Below, one piece after another: positions 55,785-64,000 of a stretch of 64,000 nucleotides of DNA; the stretch's first letter is position 1, and every line of letters starts with the position of its first letter. The notes below the pieces were generated by a model. That model worked only from the letters and a program-made list of their open reading frames with translations, ran no database searches and had not been told where the DNA came from. Source of the DNA: Pseudodesulfovibrio hydrargyri (GTDB lineage: Bacteria > Desulfobacterota > Desulfovibrionia > Desulfovibrionales > Desulfovibrionaceae); NCBI RefSeq assembly GCF_001874525.1, contig NZ_LKAQ01000001.1:434001-498000 (forward strand), written 5' to 3'. Made by a program: the position numbers and the translations under genes.

Positions 55785-57191
55785 CTATTCGGTCAGGGCG
55801 GCCACGGCCTGCTTCAGGGCGTGGGCGGCCAGCTTGAGTTCGGAGGACCCCAGGGTGCGGGGGTCCAGCAGAAATTCGTCGTCCTCGATGCGCGCCACCA
55901 ACGGCGGGTCGGTGTCCAGCAGGGCGTCGCGCAGATCCTCCACGGCCAGGCCGCCCACGGCCACGGTGACCATGGTGCCGGGCAGGTCGTACTCGGGGAA
56001 GGCTCCTCCGCCCACGCGGGAGACGCCCTTCTTCATGCCCACCGAGGCTTGCTCGCCCAGTGCCTCGCGCACGGCCTCGGCCAGCCGCCGGGCCTTGGAC
56101 TTGAGCGCCTCGGGCGAGGCGGTGATCATGTTCAGGGTGGGGATCCTGCGCCGAGCCTCGCCCATGTCGAGGTAGAGCCGCAGGGTCGCCTCCAGGGCGG
56201 CCAGGGTCATCTTGTCGATGCGCACGGCCCGGTTGATGGGGTTCTTCTTGATGCGGTCGATGTATTCCCTGCGGCCCACGATGACGCCCGCCTGGGGGCC
56301 GCCCAGGACCTTGTCGCCCGAGAACGAGACCACGTCCGCGCCCTGGGCCACCACCTGCTGCACCGTGGGTTCGCCGAGCAGCCCCTCCCCTTCCAGGGAG
56401 TAGAGGGAGCCGGAGCCCAGGTCCTCGATGACCGGCAGGTTGTAGCGGTCGCCCAGCACGCGCATCTCGGCCAGGGAGACCTCCTTGGTGAACCCCACCA
56501 CGCGGAAATTGGAGGTGTGCACACGCATCAGCGCCCCGGTCTCGTCGCCGATGGCGTTCTCGTAATCGTGCACGTGGGTCCGGTTGGTGGCCCCGACCTC
56601 GCGGAGAATCGCGCCGGACTTGGCCATGACGTCCGGGATGCGGAAGGAGCCGCCGATTTCGACCAGCTGGCCGCGCGAGACGATGACCTCGCGCCCCTTG
56701 GCCAGGGTCTCGAGCATGATGAACACGGCGGCCGCGTTGTTGTTGACCACCAGGGCGGCCTCGGCCCCGGTGATGTCGCACAGGATCTGTTCCACGTGGG
56801 AGTAGCGGCTGCCGCGCCTGCCCGTGGCCAGGTCGAACTCGCAGTTGGAATAGTGCCCGCACGCCTCGACCACGGCCTCGATGGCCGACCGGGCCAGCAG
56901 GGAGCGGCCCAGGTTGGTGTGCACGACCACGCCCGTGGCGTTGAGCACCCTGCGGAAATGGGGCCGGGCCTTGGACCGGACATAGGCCGTCAGCCGGGGG
57001 GCCAGGGCCGCGACCGACAGCTCCTCGGGCCTTGAGAATGCGCCCGCGCGGATTTCCTCGCGGCAGATGTCCAGGAACTCGTTGACCAGGTTCTTGACCA
57101 GTGGGCGGGGCAGCCCGCCGATCCCCTCCTCCCTGATCAGGACGGACAGGATCTCGTCCACCGAAGGCAGGTGCCTGAAAAGATTGCTCAT
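55785..57191 (-). CDS. selA: L-seryl-tRNA(Sec) selenium transferase
   Basis: A 468-residue PLP enzyme that converts seryl-tRNA(Sec) to selenocysteinyl-tRNA(Sec) using selenophosphate. The PLP Lys is K294 in SFSGDKVLGGPQAG. The N-terminal HLPSVDEILS and LNATGVVVHTNLGRS are family signatures. Length is normal. It lies between folC (13-base gap) and the M18 peptidase gene (13 bases). With selB in the window, the cell very probably makes selenoproteins. Confidence 0.96.
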   Translation of the reverse strand: MSNLFRHLPSVDEILSVLIREEGIGGLPRPLVKNLVNEFLDICREEIRAGAFSRPEELSVAALAPRLTAYVRSKARPHFRRVLNATGVVVHTNLGRSLLARSAIEAVVEACGHYSNCEFDLATGRRGSRYSHVEQILCDITGAEAALVVNNNAAAVFIMLETLAKGREVIVSRGQLVEIGGSFRIPDVMAKSGAILREVGATNRTHVHDYENAIGDETGALMRVHTSNFRVVGFTKEVSLAEMRVLGDRYNLPVIEDLGSGSLYSLEGEGLLGEPTVQQVVAQGADVVSFSGDKVLGGPQAGVIVGRREYIDRIKKNPINRAVRIDKMTLAALEATLRLYLDMGEARRRIPTLNMITASPEALKSKARRLAEAVREALGEQASVGMKKGVSRVGGGAFPEYDLPGTMVTVAVGGLAVEDLRDALLDTDPPLVARIEDDEFLLDPRTLGSSELKLAAHALKQAVAALTE

Positions 57192-57204
57192 GCGTATTCC
57201 CGTG

Positions 57205-58422
57205 TTAGGCGGTGAGAAAACGAGGATTCAGGATATAGAACTCCGCAAGCAAATACAAGGACCCGCACACCAGTGTCGGTCCGTCCACGTCTGGCCCCTG
57301 CTCCAGCGCCGCTTCCATGGAATCCGACGCCGTGGCCCGCTCGCCTATGGCCGAGGCGATGGCCCGGTTGTCGGCCGCCCGCTCGCCCTCCATGGCCGGG
57401 ACCAGGATGGGCCCGTCGGTCAGGGAGCGGATGAACGGCAGCATGTCGGTCAGATTCTTGTCGCGCAGGCAGGCGAAGACCAGCCTGCCCGGCCGGATGT
57501 TCTCGGCCCGCAGGGCCGCGCTCAGGGCGGCCAGGGCGTGGGCGTTGTGCGCCCCGTCCAGGATGATCTGGCGACCGTCCAGTTCGACAAACTGGAACCG
57601 GCCCGGCAAAAAGGTGCTCTCCAGGCCGAAGACCTCGGTGGCGTGGTCGGTGCGCAGGGACCGGCCCGCCGAGAACCAGCGCCATCCGGCCAGGGCCAGG
57701 CGGGCATTGGTCGTCTGGTGGATGCCCTTGAGCCCCAGCTTGATCCCGTCCACCGGCCCGGCCGCGTCCACGGAGTAGACCAGCCGGGCTCCGACCGCCT
57801 CGGCCCGCTCCTGCAGCTGGATCATGGCCTCGGGCTCCTGGGGGCCGGTCAGGGCCACCCCGCCCTCGTGGATGGCCCCGGCCTTGTCCCGGGCGATGTC
57901 GGCCAGGGTGGGGCCGAGAATCTTCTCGTGATCCAGCCCCATGGGCGTGAACAGGGTCAGCCCCGGCCGGAACACGTTGGTCGCGTCATAGCGTCCGCCC
58001 AGCCCGGCTTCCATGACGGCCAGGTCCACCCCGGCGCGCTCGAAGGCGAGCATGGCCAGGCAGGTCTGGAACTCGAAGTAGGTCAGGTCCTCGCCGCCGG
58101 GCACGGACATGACCTCGTTGCCCAGCTCCACCCAATCGTCGCGGGAGAGCATGCGCCGGTTGACCTGGATGCGCTCGCGCGGGGAGACGAAATGGGGCGA
58201 GATGAAGGTGCCGACCTTCTGCCCGTGGGCGCGGGCCAGGGAGGTCAGGAACGCGGAGGTGGACCCCTTGCCGTTGGTGCCGACCACGTGGACCACGGGC
58301 ACGGCGGGCAGGCCGTAGGCTTTCCAGAACGCCTCCATGCGGCCGAGCGTCAGGTCCATGCGGAACAGACCCAACCGGTCCATGTAGGCGGTCAGTTCGG
58401 TGTAGTTGCTGAATCGTGTCAC
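57205..58422 (-). CDS. folC: Folylpolyglutamate synthase / dihydrofolate synthase
   Basis: A 405-residue Mur-ligase-fold enzyme that adds glutamate to dihydropteroate and folates. ATP-binding P-loop [13 protein letters not shown] is at about residues 48-60, [14 protein letters not shown] and [11 protein letters not shown] follow, and [10 protein letters not shown] is the late conserved motif. The start at GTG 58422 has AGGAA about 6-8 bases upstream; an ATG 18 codons earlier lacks one. It is the first gene of the folC-selA unit. Confidence 0.94.
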   Translation of the reverse strand: MTRFSNYTELTAYMDRLGLFRMDLTLGRMEAFWKAYGLPAVPVVHVVGTNGKGSTSAFLTSLARAHGQKVGTFISPHFVSPRERIQVNRRMLSRDDWVELGNEVMSVPGGEDLTYFEFQTCLAMLAFERAGVDLAVMEAGLGGRYDATNVFRPGLTLFTPMGLDHEKILGPTLADIARDKAGAIHEGGVALTGPQEPEAMIQLQERAEAVGARLVYSVDAAGPVDGIKLGLKGIHQTTNARLALAGWRWFSAGRSLRTDHATEVFGLESTFLPGRFQFVELDGRQIILDGAHNAHALAALSAALRAENIRPGRLVFACLRDKNLTDMLPFIRSLTDGPILVPAMEGERAADNRAIASAIGERATASDSMEAALEQGPDVDGPTLVCGSLYLLAEFYILNPRFLTA

Positions 58423-58595
58423 GAAGGGGTTCCTATCAGGAATGCGGCCGGGATGGAACTCCCCAGAAACGCCCATCCCCGTATTCCCTAATCCCTTTAT
58501 TCCTATCGGTTCATTATAAATTGCAATCCCCCTATGGTGTAAGGGGAAGCAAATATGCTAGTTGCTGTAGCTGTCCACACTGCAAGGAGAAGCAA

Positions 58596-60350
58596 ATGCT
58601 CAGAAAAATGACCATCAAGGTACGTATTCTACTGTTGATATGTTGCATCGTCGTCTTTACGGCCGGATTCACCCTGGCCTTCCTGGACGGCGTGAACACT
58701 GTAAAGAACGTGGGCGTCGACTTCGCCACCCAGGCGATGCTCGAAGGCCAGAACTGGAAAATCGAGGTCGCCACCAAGGCCATGGCCGAAAGCCTCGGAA
58801 CGGCCATCGCCGATGTCCCCGACCCCGAAGCCAAGATCGAGATCATCCGTAAGCTGATCGACAAGATCCGCTTCGAAAGCGACGAGTCCGGCTATTTCTT
58901 CGTCTACAACAAGACCACCAACGTGTCCCTGCCCACGAACCACGCCCTGCAGGGCAAGGACCTGGGCCACCTCAAGGACGCCAACGGGGTGCAGCTGGTC
59001 GTCGAACTGAACAAGCTGGCCCACAACGGCGGCGGCTTCGTGACCTACATCTGGCCCAAGCCGGGCAAGGGCGACCAGCCCAAGCTCTCCTACGCCACGC
59101 TGATCCCCGGCACCGACATGTGGATCGGCACCGGCGTCTACCTCGACAACGTGAATGAGAAGAAGCTGGACATCACCAACAAGATCGGGGACATCGTCTC
59201 CAAGTACGTATGGATAGTCGGCTGTTCCATCCTCGGCGTCTTCATCCTGCTCATCCTGCCCTTCTGTCTGCTCATCGTGCGGTCGATCATCCAGCCCCTG
59301 AACGAGGCGCTGGAGCTGGCCGACCACGTGGCCGCGGGCGACCTGACCCGCGACATCTCCTCCGAATACAACGACGAGCCCGGCAGGCTGACCGCCTCCC
59401 TGGGCGTCATGGTCCGCCGCCTGCGCCAGATCGTGGGCCAGGCCAAGGACGGCGCGGACCAGGTGGCCTCGGGCAGTTCCGAGGTGACCAGCTCGGCCAC
59501 CTCCCTGGCCGACGGCGCCAACCGCCAGGCCGCGTCCGTGGAAGAGGTTTCCGCCTCCATGGAAGAGATGATCGGGCAGATCAGCCGGAACACGGAGAAC
59601 GCCACCCAGACCGAGCGCATGGCCCACCAGACGGCCATGGACGCGCAAAAGGGCGGCGATACCGTCATGGAAGCGGTCCACTCCATCAAGAACATCGCCG
59701 AAAAGATCTCGATCATCGAGGAGATCGCGCGGCAGACCAACCTCCTGGCGCTGAACGCGGCCATCGAGGCGGCCCGCGCGGGCGAGGCGGGCAAGGGGTT
59801 CGCCGTGGTCGCGGCCGAGGTGCGCAAGCTGGCCGAACGCAGCGGCGCGGCCGCCGCCGAGATCGGCGAGCTGTCGACCACCACCCTGGCCAAGGCCGAC
59901 GAGGCCGGGGCCATGCTGACCCGCATGGTGCCCGATATCCGCAAGACCGCCGACCTGGTCCAGGAAATCTCGGCTGCCAGCTCCGAGCAGAACGCCGGGG
60001 CCCAGGAGATCAACCGGGCCATCCAGGAGCTGGACAGCGTCATCCAGCAGAACGCCGGGGCCTCCGAGGAACTGGCGGCGACGGCCAAGGAGTTCACCGC
60101 CCAGGCGGGCCAGCTCCAGCACGCCATGCAGTACTTCACCATCGACTCCCGGTCCGCGTCCCGGCCCCAGCCCAGGACGGCCCAACCCAAGGCGTCCCAG
60201 CCCAAGGCGGACCGTCCCGAGATGACCCGGGCCAGGGTTTCCCGCCCCGCACAGGCCCAATTGCCGCCCGCCAAACCGCAGGCGCCCGACGCCGGCGGAC
60301 TCGACCTGGACATGGACGACATGGAGGACAAGGACTTCGAACGGTTCTAG
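58596..60350 (+). CDS. Methyl-accepting chemotaxis protein with single Cache sensor
   Basis: A 584-residue chemoreceptor. TM1 is about residues 8-29; a sCache_2 sensor follows (about 35-190: [34 protein letters not shown]), TM2 is about 204-228, HAMP to 285, and the signalling hairpin [20 protein letters not shown] lies at about 380. The C-terminus has a Pro/Gln/Arg-rich linker and ends in DFERF, matching the aromatic-x-x-aromatic pentapeptide that tethers CheR/CheB. The start has AAGGAGAAGC before it. Confidence 0.94.
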   Translation: MLRKMTIKVRILLLICCIVVFTAGFTLAFLDGVNTVKNVGVDFATQAMLEGQNWKIEVATKAMAESLGTAIADVPDPEAKIEIIRKLIDKIRFESDESGYFFVYNKTTNVSLPTNHALQGKDLGHLKDANGVQLVVELNKLAHNGGGFVTYIWPKPGKGDQPKLSYATLIPGTDMWIGTGVYLDNVNEKKLDITNKIGDIVSKYVWIVGCSILGVFILLILPFCLLIVRSIIQPLNEALELADHVAAGDLTRDISSEYNDEPGRLTASLGVMVRRLRQIVGQAKDGADQVASGSSEVTSSATSLADGANRQAASVEEVSASMEEMIGQISRNTENATQTERMAHQTAMDAQKGGDTVMEAVHSIKNIAEKISIIEEIARQTNLLALNAAIEAARAGEAGKGFAVVAAEVRKLAERSGAAAAEIGELSTTTLAKADEAGAMLTRMVPDIRKTADLVQEISAASSEQNAGAQEINRAIQELDSVIQQNAGASEELAATAKEFTAQAGQLQHAMQYFTIDSRSASRPQPRTAQPKASQPKADRPEMTRARVSRPAQAQLPPAKPQAPDAGGLDLDMDDMEDKDFERF

Positions 60351-60370
60351 TCCGCCCACCAGAGGAAAAC

Positions 60371-60402
60371 AAAGGGCGCACCGCTACGGCGGCGCGCCCT
60401 TT
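60371..60402 (+). terminator. Terminator of the chemoreceptor
   Basis: AAAGGGCGC-N14-GCGCCCTTT followed by TCATT; stem 9 bp with an inner small stem, 20 bases past the stop. On the minus strand it may also serve the AEC gene, which ends 22 bases away. Confidence 0.75.
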
Positions 60403-60424
60403 TCATTGTCCGGGGACAGGCCGG

Positions 60425-61330
60425 TCAGACGAGGGTGAGCAGCCAGTACCACAGGGGGCGGGTCAGGATGGACAGCGGCACGCCTATGCCGAGCATGGTC
60501 GCGGCCAGCCTGGGGCGGGCGCCGTAGGTCATGGCGATGATCCCGCCGGAGATCATCGGTCCCATGCCCGCCTCGAAGACCGTCACCTTGGTGGCCGTGT
60601 CGGCCCACCCCAGCACCCATACGTAAAGGACCAGGATGAGCACCGGGGCCACGGCCAGCTTGTATCCCAACCCCACGGCCAGTTCCCTGCCCACGCCCGC
60701 CACGGACTTGAAGCGCAGGGTCAACCCCACGGACAGCAAAGCCAGGGGACTGAGGGTGGAGCCCAGGCGGGAGAGCATCCCGGCAAGCCATTGCGGATAG
60801 GGAACCGCGTGCAGGGCGAAGCCGAGGACGATGGCGATGAGCGGGGGGAAAAGCAGGACCTTGCGGGCCAGTTCGCGTCGGCTCAGGTCCCCGCCCGAAA
60901 CCCCGGCGGCCAGGACCATGCCGGGACCGGCCAGGACCATGAACGAGCCCGCCGTGTCGCAGAGCATGCCCACGCCGAGATACTGCGGCCCGTAAAAGGC
61001 CTCGATCATGGGCAGCCCCACGAAGGAGGTGTTACCGAGACCGCCGGTCAGGGCCAGGCAGACCACGGTCTTGCGGTCCCAGCCCAGGCGGCGGCCCAGG
61101 AAGGCGAACAGGGCGTAGCCCGCGCCGAAGACGATCCAGGCCATGGCCGCGGGCGGGATCAGTTCCGGCCCGATGGGCAGGTCGTGGGCGTACAGCAGGG
61201 CCAGGGCGGGCAGGGACATGTGGATGATGACCGCGTTGAGCGCGGCCGGACCGTGCTCGTCGATGATCCCCGCGACCCGCAGCCCCACGCCCAGGGCGAA
61301 ACAGATGCCCAGCAGCAGAAAATTGTCCAT
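60425..61330 (-). CDS. AEC family (auxin efflux carrier-like) transporter
   Basis: A 301-residue membrane protein with about ten hydrophobic helices in two inverted halves. The broken-helix segments with Asn-Thr-Ser (TGGLGNTSFVGLPMIEAFYG, about residues 95-114) and the C-terminal FEAGMGPMISGGIIA match AEC transporters, which carry organic acids such as malate or malonate. The substrate is unknown. It converges with the chemoreceptor gene and lies upstream of tRNA-Leu in the divergent direction. Confidence 0.9.
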   Translation of the reverse strand: MDNFLLLGICFALGVGLRVAGIIDEHGPAALNAVIIHMSLPALALLYAHDLPIGPELIPPAAMAWIVFGAGYALFAFLGRRLGWDRKTVVCLALTGGLGNTSFVGLPMIEAFYGPQYLGVGMLCDTAGSFMVLAGPGMVLAAGVSGGDLSRRELARKVLLFPPLIAIVLGFALHAVPYPQWLAGMLSRLGSTLSPLALLSVGLTLRFKSVAGVGRELAVGLGYKLAVAPVLILVLYVWVLGWADTATKVTVFEAGMGPMISGGIIAMTYGARPRLAATMLGIGVPLSILTRPLWYWLLTLV

Positions 61331-61442
61331 TGAATACTCCGGTTGTGCCCTGTCGATACCGGGATTTCACGGCAATTTCAAGACGTTCGGGTCAATCCGC
61401 CGCCCCGGGGCCGACGTTTGCGCATTTCCCCGCAAAAAATGC

Positions 61443-61471
61443 TTGCCAACCGCCCGCAGGGCATATATACC
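61443..61471 (+). promoter_or_regulatory. tRNA-Leu promoter
   Basis: TTGCCA (61443-61448) and TATATA (61464-61469) with 15 bases, or TATACC (61466-61471) with 17. The AT patch is isolated in GC-rich DNA and lies about 20 bases before the tRNA. Confidence 0.6.
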
Positions 61472-61488
61472 CCTTCTCGCCTGAACGT

Positions 61489-61575
61489 GCCGAAGTGGTG
61501 GAATTGGTAGACACGCATGGTTCAGGACCATGTGGTTTTACGACCGTGGAAGTTCGAGTCTTCTCTTCGGCACCA
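61489..61575 (+). tRNA. tRNA-Leu (CAG), likely integration target
   Basis: An 87-nucleotide class II tRNA. Acceptor GCCGAAG pairs with CTTCGGC, then A and encoded CCA. The D loop holds AATTGGTAGAC, the anticodon stem ATGG-TTCAGGA-CCAT gives CAG, a long variable arm follows, and the T loop is GTTCGAGTC. An integrase gene starts 154 bases after its 3' end in the same direction, the usual arrangement of an element inserted in a tRNA 3' end. The tRNA remains complete. Confidence 0.96.
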
Positions 61576-61584
61576 GATATGAAC

Positions 61585-61619
61585 AAGGGTTGCGGCTAAC
61601 TAGCTGCAACCCTTTTTCT
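61585..61619 (+). terminator. Terminator of tRNA-Leu
   Basis: AAGGGTTGC-N12-GCAACCCTT then TTTCTTTTTT. It begins 9 bases after the tRNA and may already belong to the inserted element. Confidence 0.85.
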
Positions 61620-61662
61620 TTTTTATCCGGCAAGTTACGTGATTGTTTTCTTTTCGGCGTGA

Positions 61663-61695
61663 TTTGACCCTAAGGGGTCAAAGTGATGGGTCAAA
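61663..61695 (+). promoter_or_regulatory. TTTGACCC inverted and direct repeats before the integrase
   Basis: TTTGACCC-taag-GGGTCAAA (61663-61682) is a perfect inverted repeat; a third unit GGGTCAAA is at 61688-61695. It lies 33 bases before the integrase ATG, the place for a repressor or an excisionase/RDF site. It may also overlap an integrase promoter. Confidence 0.6.
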
Positions 61696-61728
61696 GTACC
61701 CGGAATCGTCTACCGCCGGAGACGTCAC

Positions 61729-63414
61729 ATGCCGCAAATCGCGCGTTCCCCGAACCACCTTTACCGGAAGGGCTCAATCTATTACTTTCGCCACGTCATC
61801 CCGCACGACCTGCGGGACTCGTTGGGCCGCTCCGAAGTCAGGATGTCTCTCCAGACGGGCTACCTGGCCGAGGCAAGGCCCAAGGCCCGAATATTGGCCT
61901 CGGGCGTAAAACGAATACTGACCAAGATGAGGAACGGTGAACTCCCCATGGATGATTTCGACCAGATAAAAGTCTTCATGAACGACTGGCTCAAGCGTTT
62001 CCTGAAAGAAAATGAACACATTGCCATCAAAAAGCTCACACCGCCCAGCCCCCACACGCAATACGTGCCGGGAGATACCGAAAGGATTATCGAAACACTC
62101 AAGGCCCTGATGGTGTCCAAAGACTACGCCACCATGCGGAAATACACGATCATGGCGGCTGAAGACGGGGCTTTTGGCCCACCTGACTCGCTCCCCCTGT
62201 CCGATGAGTTCGCGCACGAATTCATCAAAACCCTTATCGCCTACTATCGCATCATCAGCCACCGAGCCGAAGGCGATTACACCTTTGAAAAATCCATTCT
62301 GCCGCCCGAATCAGTCGCTCCGCAGCCGACACAGGAACCCAAGTCCCAACCCCTGCTTTCCGAAGCCCTGGAACGCTACAAGGCGGACAGGATCGCCGCC
62401 AAGCGCTGGAGCGAGGGCAGTGCCAAGGATATCATGTCCACGCTCAACAGCCTTACCGACGTCCTCGGCGACATTCCGGTGGATGAAGTGGACCGGCAAG
62501 CTGTGCGCCATGTACGGGATACCCTGCTCCAGCTCCCCCGATTTCGGAACAGCAAACGATTCAAGGGCAAGACCATACAAGAAATGGTCGCCCTTGAACC
62601 GGACAACACGGTTGCCGTCAGCACCGTGAATAACAACCTGACCAACATCTCATCATTTTTGACGTGGTGCGAGGATGAGCAGCTTATTCCCACCAACCCC
62701 GCTCACCGTCTGAAAATCAAAGAAGAAAAGCCGGAAACGGAACACCGATCCCCGTACACGACCAAAGACTTGGAACACATCTTCAACGCTCCTCAATATG
62801 TTGACGACACATTCCTGCACCCGTCCGACTTCTGGTGCCCTATTCTTTCCCTTTTCACGGGCGCACGGCGTGAGGAGGTATGCCAACTCCACGTTGAAGA
62901 TGTCCGACAGGAGGAAGGGGTGTGGGTCTTGGATGTCAACAAGGAAAAGAATGTTCATGGGTTCGCCAACAAGAAGCTGAAAAACCCAAGTGCCAAACGC
63001 CTTCTCCCGCTTCATCCCTTTCTTGTTGAAACACTGCGTTTCCCCGAATTCGCTCGACAACAGGCCGAAACGGGACACCTTCGGGTCTTCCCCGAACTCG
63101 TCAAGATCAACACGAACTACGGCCACAAACTCGGCGAAAGGTTCAGTGAATTCAGGAAAACCATCGAACTTGAGGAAGCAGAAGGGGTCAAGGATTTTCA
63201 CAGCTTGCGGCACACGTTCTCCAACTTCTTCAAGCAGAAGAAGATGCAGGACGACCCGTTCGAACAGACCTTTGGCCACAAGCTCAAGAAGATGTCCGCC
63301 GAAAGATATGGGGGGCGTTTCCCGGCCTCCATGTGCTTCGAGGAGGTCATAGCCTACCTCGACTACGGGGTGGACCTGTCTCATCTGGCAAAATCGAAAT
63401 ACGTTCCCAAGTAG
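61729..63414 (+). CDS. Tyrosine recombinase (phage-type integrase)
   Basis: A 561-residue site-specific recombinase. An N-terminal arm-binding part starts YRKGSIYYFRHVIPHDLRDSL, as in the DUF6538-type integrases. A SAM-like core-binding domain lies at about 215-330. The catalytic domain has R380 in TGARREEVCQL, a Lys in KKLKNPSAKRLLPLH, H491-x-x-R494 in HSLRHTFSN, a His in TFGHKL and the nucleophile Y527 in SAERYGGRF. All key residues are present, so it looks active. GGAG precedes the ATG. Composition is less GC-rich than the core genes. Confidence 0.93.
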   Translation: MPQIARSPNHLYRKGSIYYFRHVIPHDLRDSLGRSEVRMSLQTGYLAEARPKARILASGVKRILTKMRNGELPMDDFDQIKVFMNDWLKRFLKENEHIAIKKLTPPSPHTQYVPGDTERIIETLKALMVSKDYATMRKYTIMAAEDGAFGPPDSLPLSDEFAHEFIKTLIAYYRIISHRAEGDYTFEKSILPPESVAPQPTQEPKSQPLLSEALERYKADRIAAKRWSEGSAKDIMSTLNSLTDVLGDIPVDEVDRQAVRHVRDTLLQLPRFRNSKRFKGKTIQEMVALEPDNTVAVSTVNNNLTNISSFLTWCEDEQLIPTNPAHRLKIKEEKPETEHRSPYTTKDLEHIFNAPQYVDDTFLHPSDFWCPILSLFTGARREEVCQLHVEDVRQEEGVWVLDVNKEKNVHGFANKKLKNPSAKRLLPLHPFLVETLRFPEFARQQAETGHLRVFPELVKINTNYGHKLGERFSEFRKTIELEEAEGVKDFHSLRHTFSNFFKQKKMQDDPFEQTFGHKLKKMSAERYGGRFPASMCFEEVIAYLDYGVDLSHLAKSKYVPK

Positions 63415-63433
63415 TGGCCCTCATTTGGCGATA

Positions 63434-63527
63434 GTCCTTCCCTTCCGTCGGCCCCAAGCCGACCAGGGGAAAGGACGGTTCCATGGGGAGATAAATCGCC
63501 TAGGCGATTTATCTCCCCCATGGAACC
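63434..63527. repeat. Two adjacent strong cruciforms after the integrase
   Basis: First: GTCCTT...AAGGAC outer arms (63434-63475) around an inner GTCGGC-cccaa-GCCGAC (63447-63463). Second: a 51-base near-perfect palindrome (63477-63527) with GGTTCCATGGGG arms around a CGCCTAGGCG centre, one extra G on one arm. No T tract follows, so a simple terminator is unlikely. Origin, recombination site or structured RNA are possible. Confidence 0.7.
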
Positions 63528-63544
63528 TCACGCCCAAAAGGAAA

Positions 63545-63562
63545 ACCCCGCCGAAGCGGGGT
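63545..63562 (-). terminator. Terminator of the last minus-strand gene
   Basis: ACCCCGC-cgaa-GCGGGGT. On the minus strand it is followed by TTTCCTTTT, five bases past the stop at 63567. Confidence 0.85.
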
Positions 63563-63566
63563 CTTG

Positions 63567-64000
63567 TCACTGACTGCTGCCAAGGTAGGCATCGGACACG
63601 TCACGCCGCCCGGCGGAATGTCCTGCGGTCACTTCGATTTCGTCACGGGCTTCGGCATCGAGTCGGGGCCATTCTTCCCCTGCCGCGTTGTGGGCGGCTT
63701 GCTGGAAGGCGGCTATGGATTCATGCTGATTAGGCGGCTGGAAGCCTGTATGGGTCACATACATTGTGTGGAATCGTTCATGACGATTGCTGTGCAGGGT
63801 CCACCCGCTTTCCTTTTTGGTGAAACCGCACAACCTGGCCGCGTAGGACAACTTTTCTTGCCACTTGTCCCCCATACCTTCAGGCATCAGGTTGTGGATC
63901 CCCGGCCTGTCCGACAGGCTGACAAACGGCAATGCGCTCTGCAGAGCAGCCTGCTGCTTGTCGGACAGATTGGTCAGCGTCCTCGGCCGTCCCCCTTTTG
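63567..64000 (-). CDS. Tyrosine recombinase-like protein, PF12835 type (partial)
   Basis: The frame is open to the window edge (about 144 residues seen; upstream codons read KGGRPRTLTNLSDKQQAALQ, then TTG or further upstream start). The visible end carries HSNRHERF (HxxR) and, about 55 residues later, AGHSAGRRDVSDAYLGSS with a possible nucleophile Tyr. The long spacer with a TGFQPP segment is like the Integrase_1/PF12835 family. The catalytic Arg of the first box would lie beyond the edge. It is on the opposite strand to the first integrase. The assignment rests on motif spacing only. Confidence 0.5.
   Translation of the reverse strand, partial: KGGRPRTLTNLSDKQQAALQSALPFVSLSDRPGIHNLMPEGMGDKWQEKLSYAARLCGFTKKESGWTLHSNRHERFHTMYVTHTGFQPPNQHESIAAFQQAAHNAAGEEWPRLDAEARDEIEVTAGHSAGRRDVSDAYLGSSQ

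Larger units (their letters stand above)
61576..64000. mobile_element. Left end of a tRNA-Leu-integrated element (partial)
   Basis: From the tRNA-Leu 3' end to the window edge the DNA is lower in GC, and contains a tyrosine integrase, operator-like TTTGACCC repeats, two strong cruciforms and a second recombinase-like gene on the other strand. The right end, a second copy of the tRNA 3' part, is not seen in the window. The size and cargo are unknown. Confidence 0.6.

Overview
The window reads as chromosomal DNA of a GC-rich, Gram-negative, Desulfovibrio/Pseudodesulfovibrio-like bacterium (Desulfobacterota). The assignment rests on gene content and order: an acidic-tailed L9 followed by dnaB and a paaK-type ligase, a carB-purF-kdsD-ykgJ-mrcA string, selenocysteine genes selA and selB, an arsenosugar-type radical SAM gene, a DUF4198 gene behind a NikR-like operator, and many CheY/MCP/histidine-kinase genes. 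No rRNA, CRISPR array or dissimilatory sulfur-metabolism gene is present, so the genus is an inference.

Layout. 1-8.1 kb: rplI end, dnaB, paaK, a DUF456 protein, thrC, tlyA and a DMT exporter on +, with a CMD-family protein and a patatin on -. 8.2-16.5 kb: a rhodanese-ferritin fusion, an ECF transporter pair (Q and O subunits only), a PEP-CTERM protein next to a Fur-type palindrome, FadL, DUF4198 behind a NikR-like operator, a BASS transporter and an ArsS-like radical SAM enzyme. 16.6-21.7 kb: SRP RNA, a 1137-residue hybrid histidine kinase, a solute-binding protein and tRNA-Ser(GGA). 21.7-27.6 kb: pyrK-pyrD, a U32 peptidase-family protein and an HBM-type chemoreceptor. 27.8-37.8 kb: one long minus-strand gene string, carB-purF-kdsD-ykgJ-mrcA-phzF-MIF. 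38.1-50.6 kb: feoA with a good promoter, DUF523/DUF1722, an unknown protein, metG, ricT, a CheY, comEC-HDOD-MBL and murA. 50.6-61.4 kb: tRNA-His, a SYLF lipoprotein, selB, then folC-selA-M18 peptidase-lysE, a Cache chemoreceptor and an AEC transporter. 61.5-64 kb: tRNA-Leu(CAG) followed by a less GC-rich segment with a tyrosine integrase, operator-like repeats, two strong cruciforms and a second recombinase-like gene. This is probably the left end of an integrated element whose other end lies outside the window.

The most unusual structure is a family of interspersed modular palindromes in the gaps. Each is a long, nearly perfect inverted repeat joined to the same tail (CCGCCGGAGGC), often with AAAAAGTT(T/C) at the other side. 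Copies lie at 6400-6502, 25506-25546, 40485-40586, 48939-49044 and 49170-49240, with an apparently stem-less copy at 40709-40733. The arms of the related copies differ by paired changes that keep the stem intact, and two loci share a composite inverted arrangement. In one case the tail places a GGAGG directly before tlyA.

The genes here mostly serve core functions: replication, translation (metG, tlyA, SRP RNA, three tRNAs, Sec machinery), pyrimidine and purine synthesis, murein and LPS precursors, metal uptake and chemotaxis. Start codons were re-chosen from ribosome-binding sites and family N-termini where the longest reading frame was too long.
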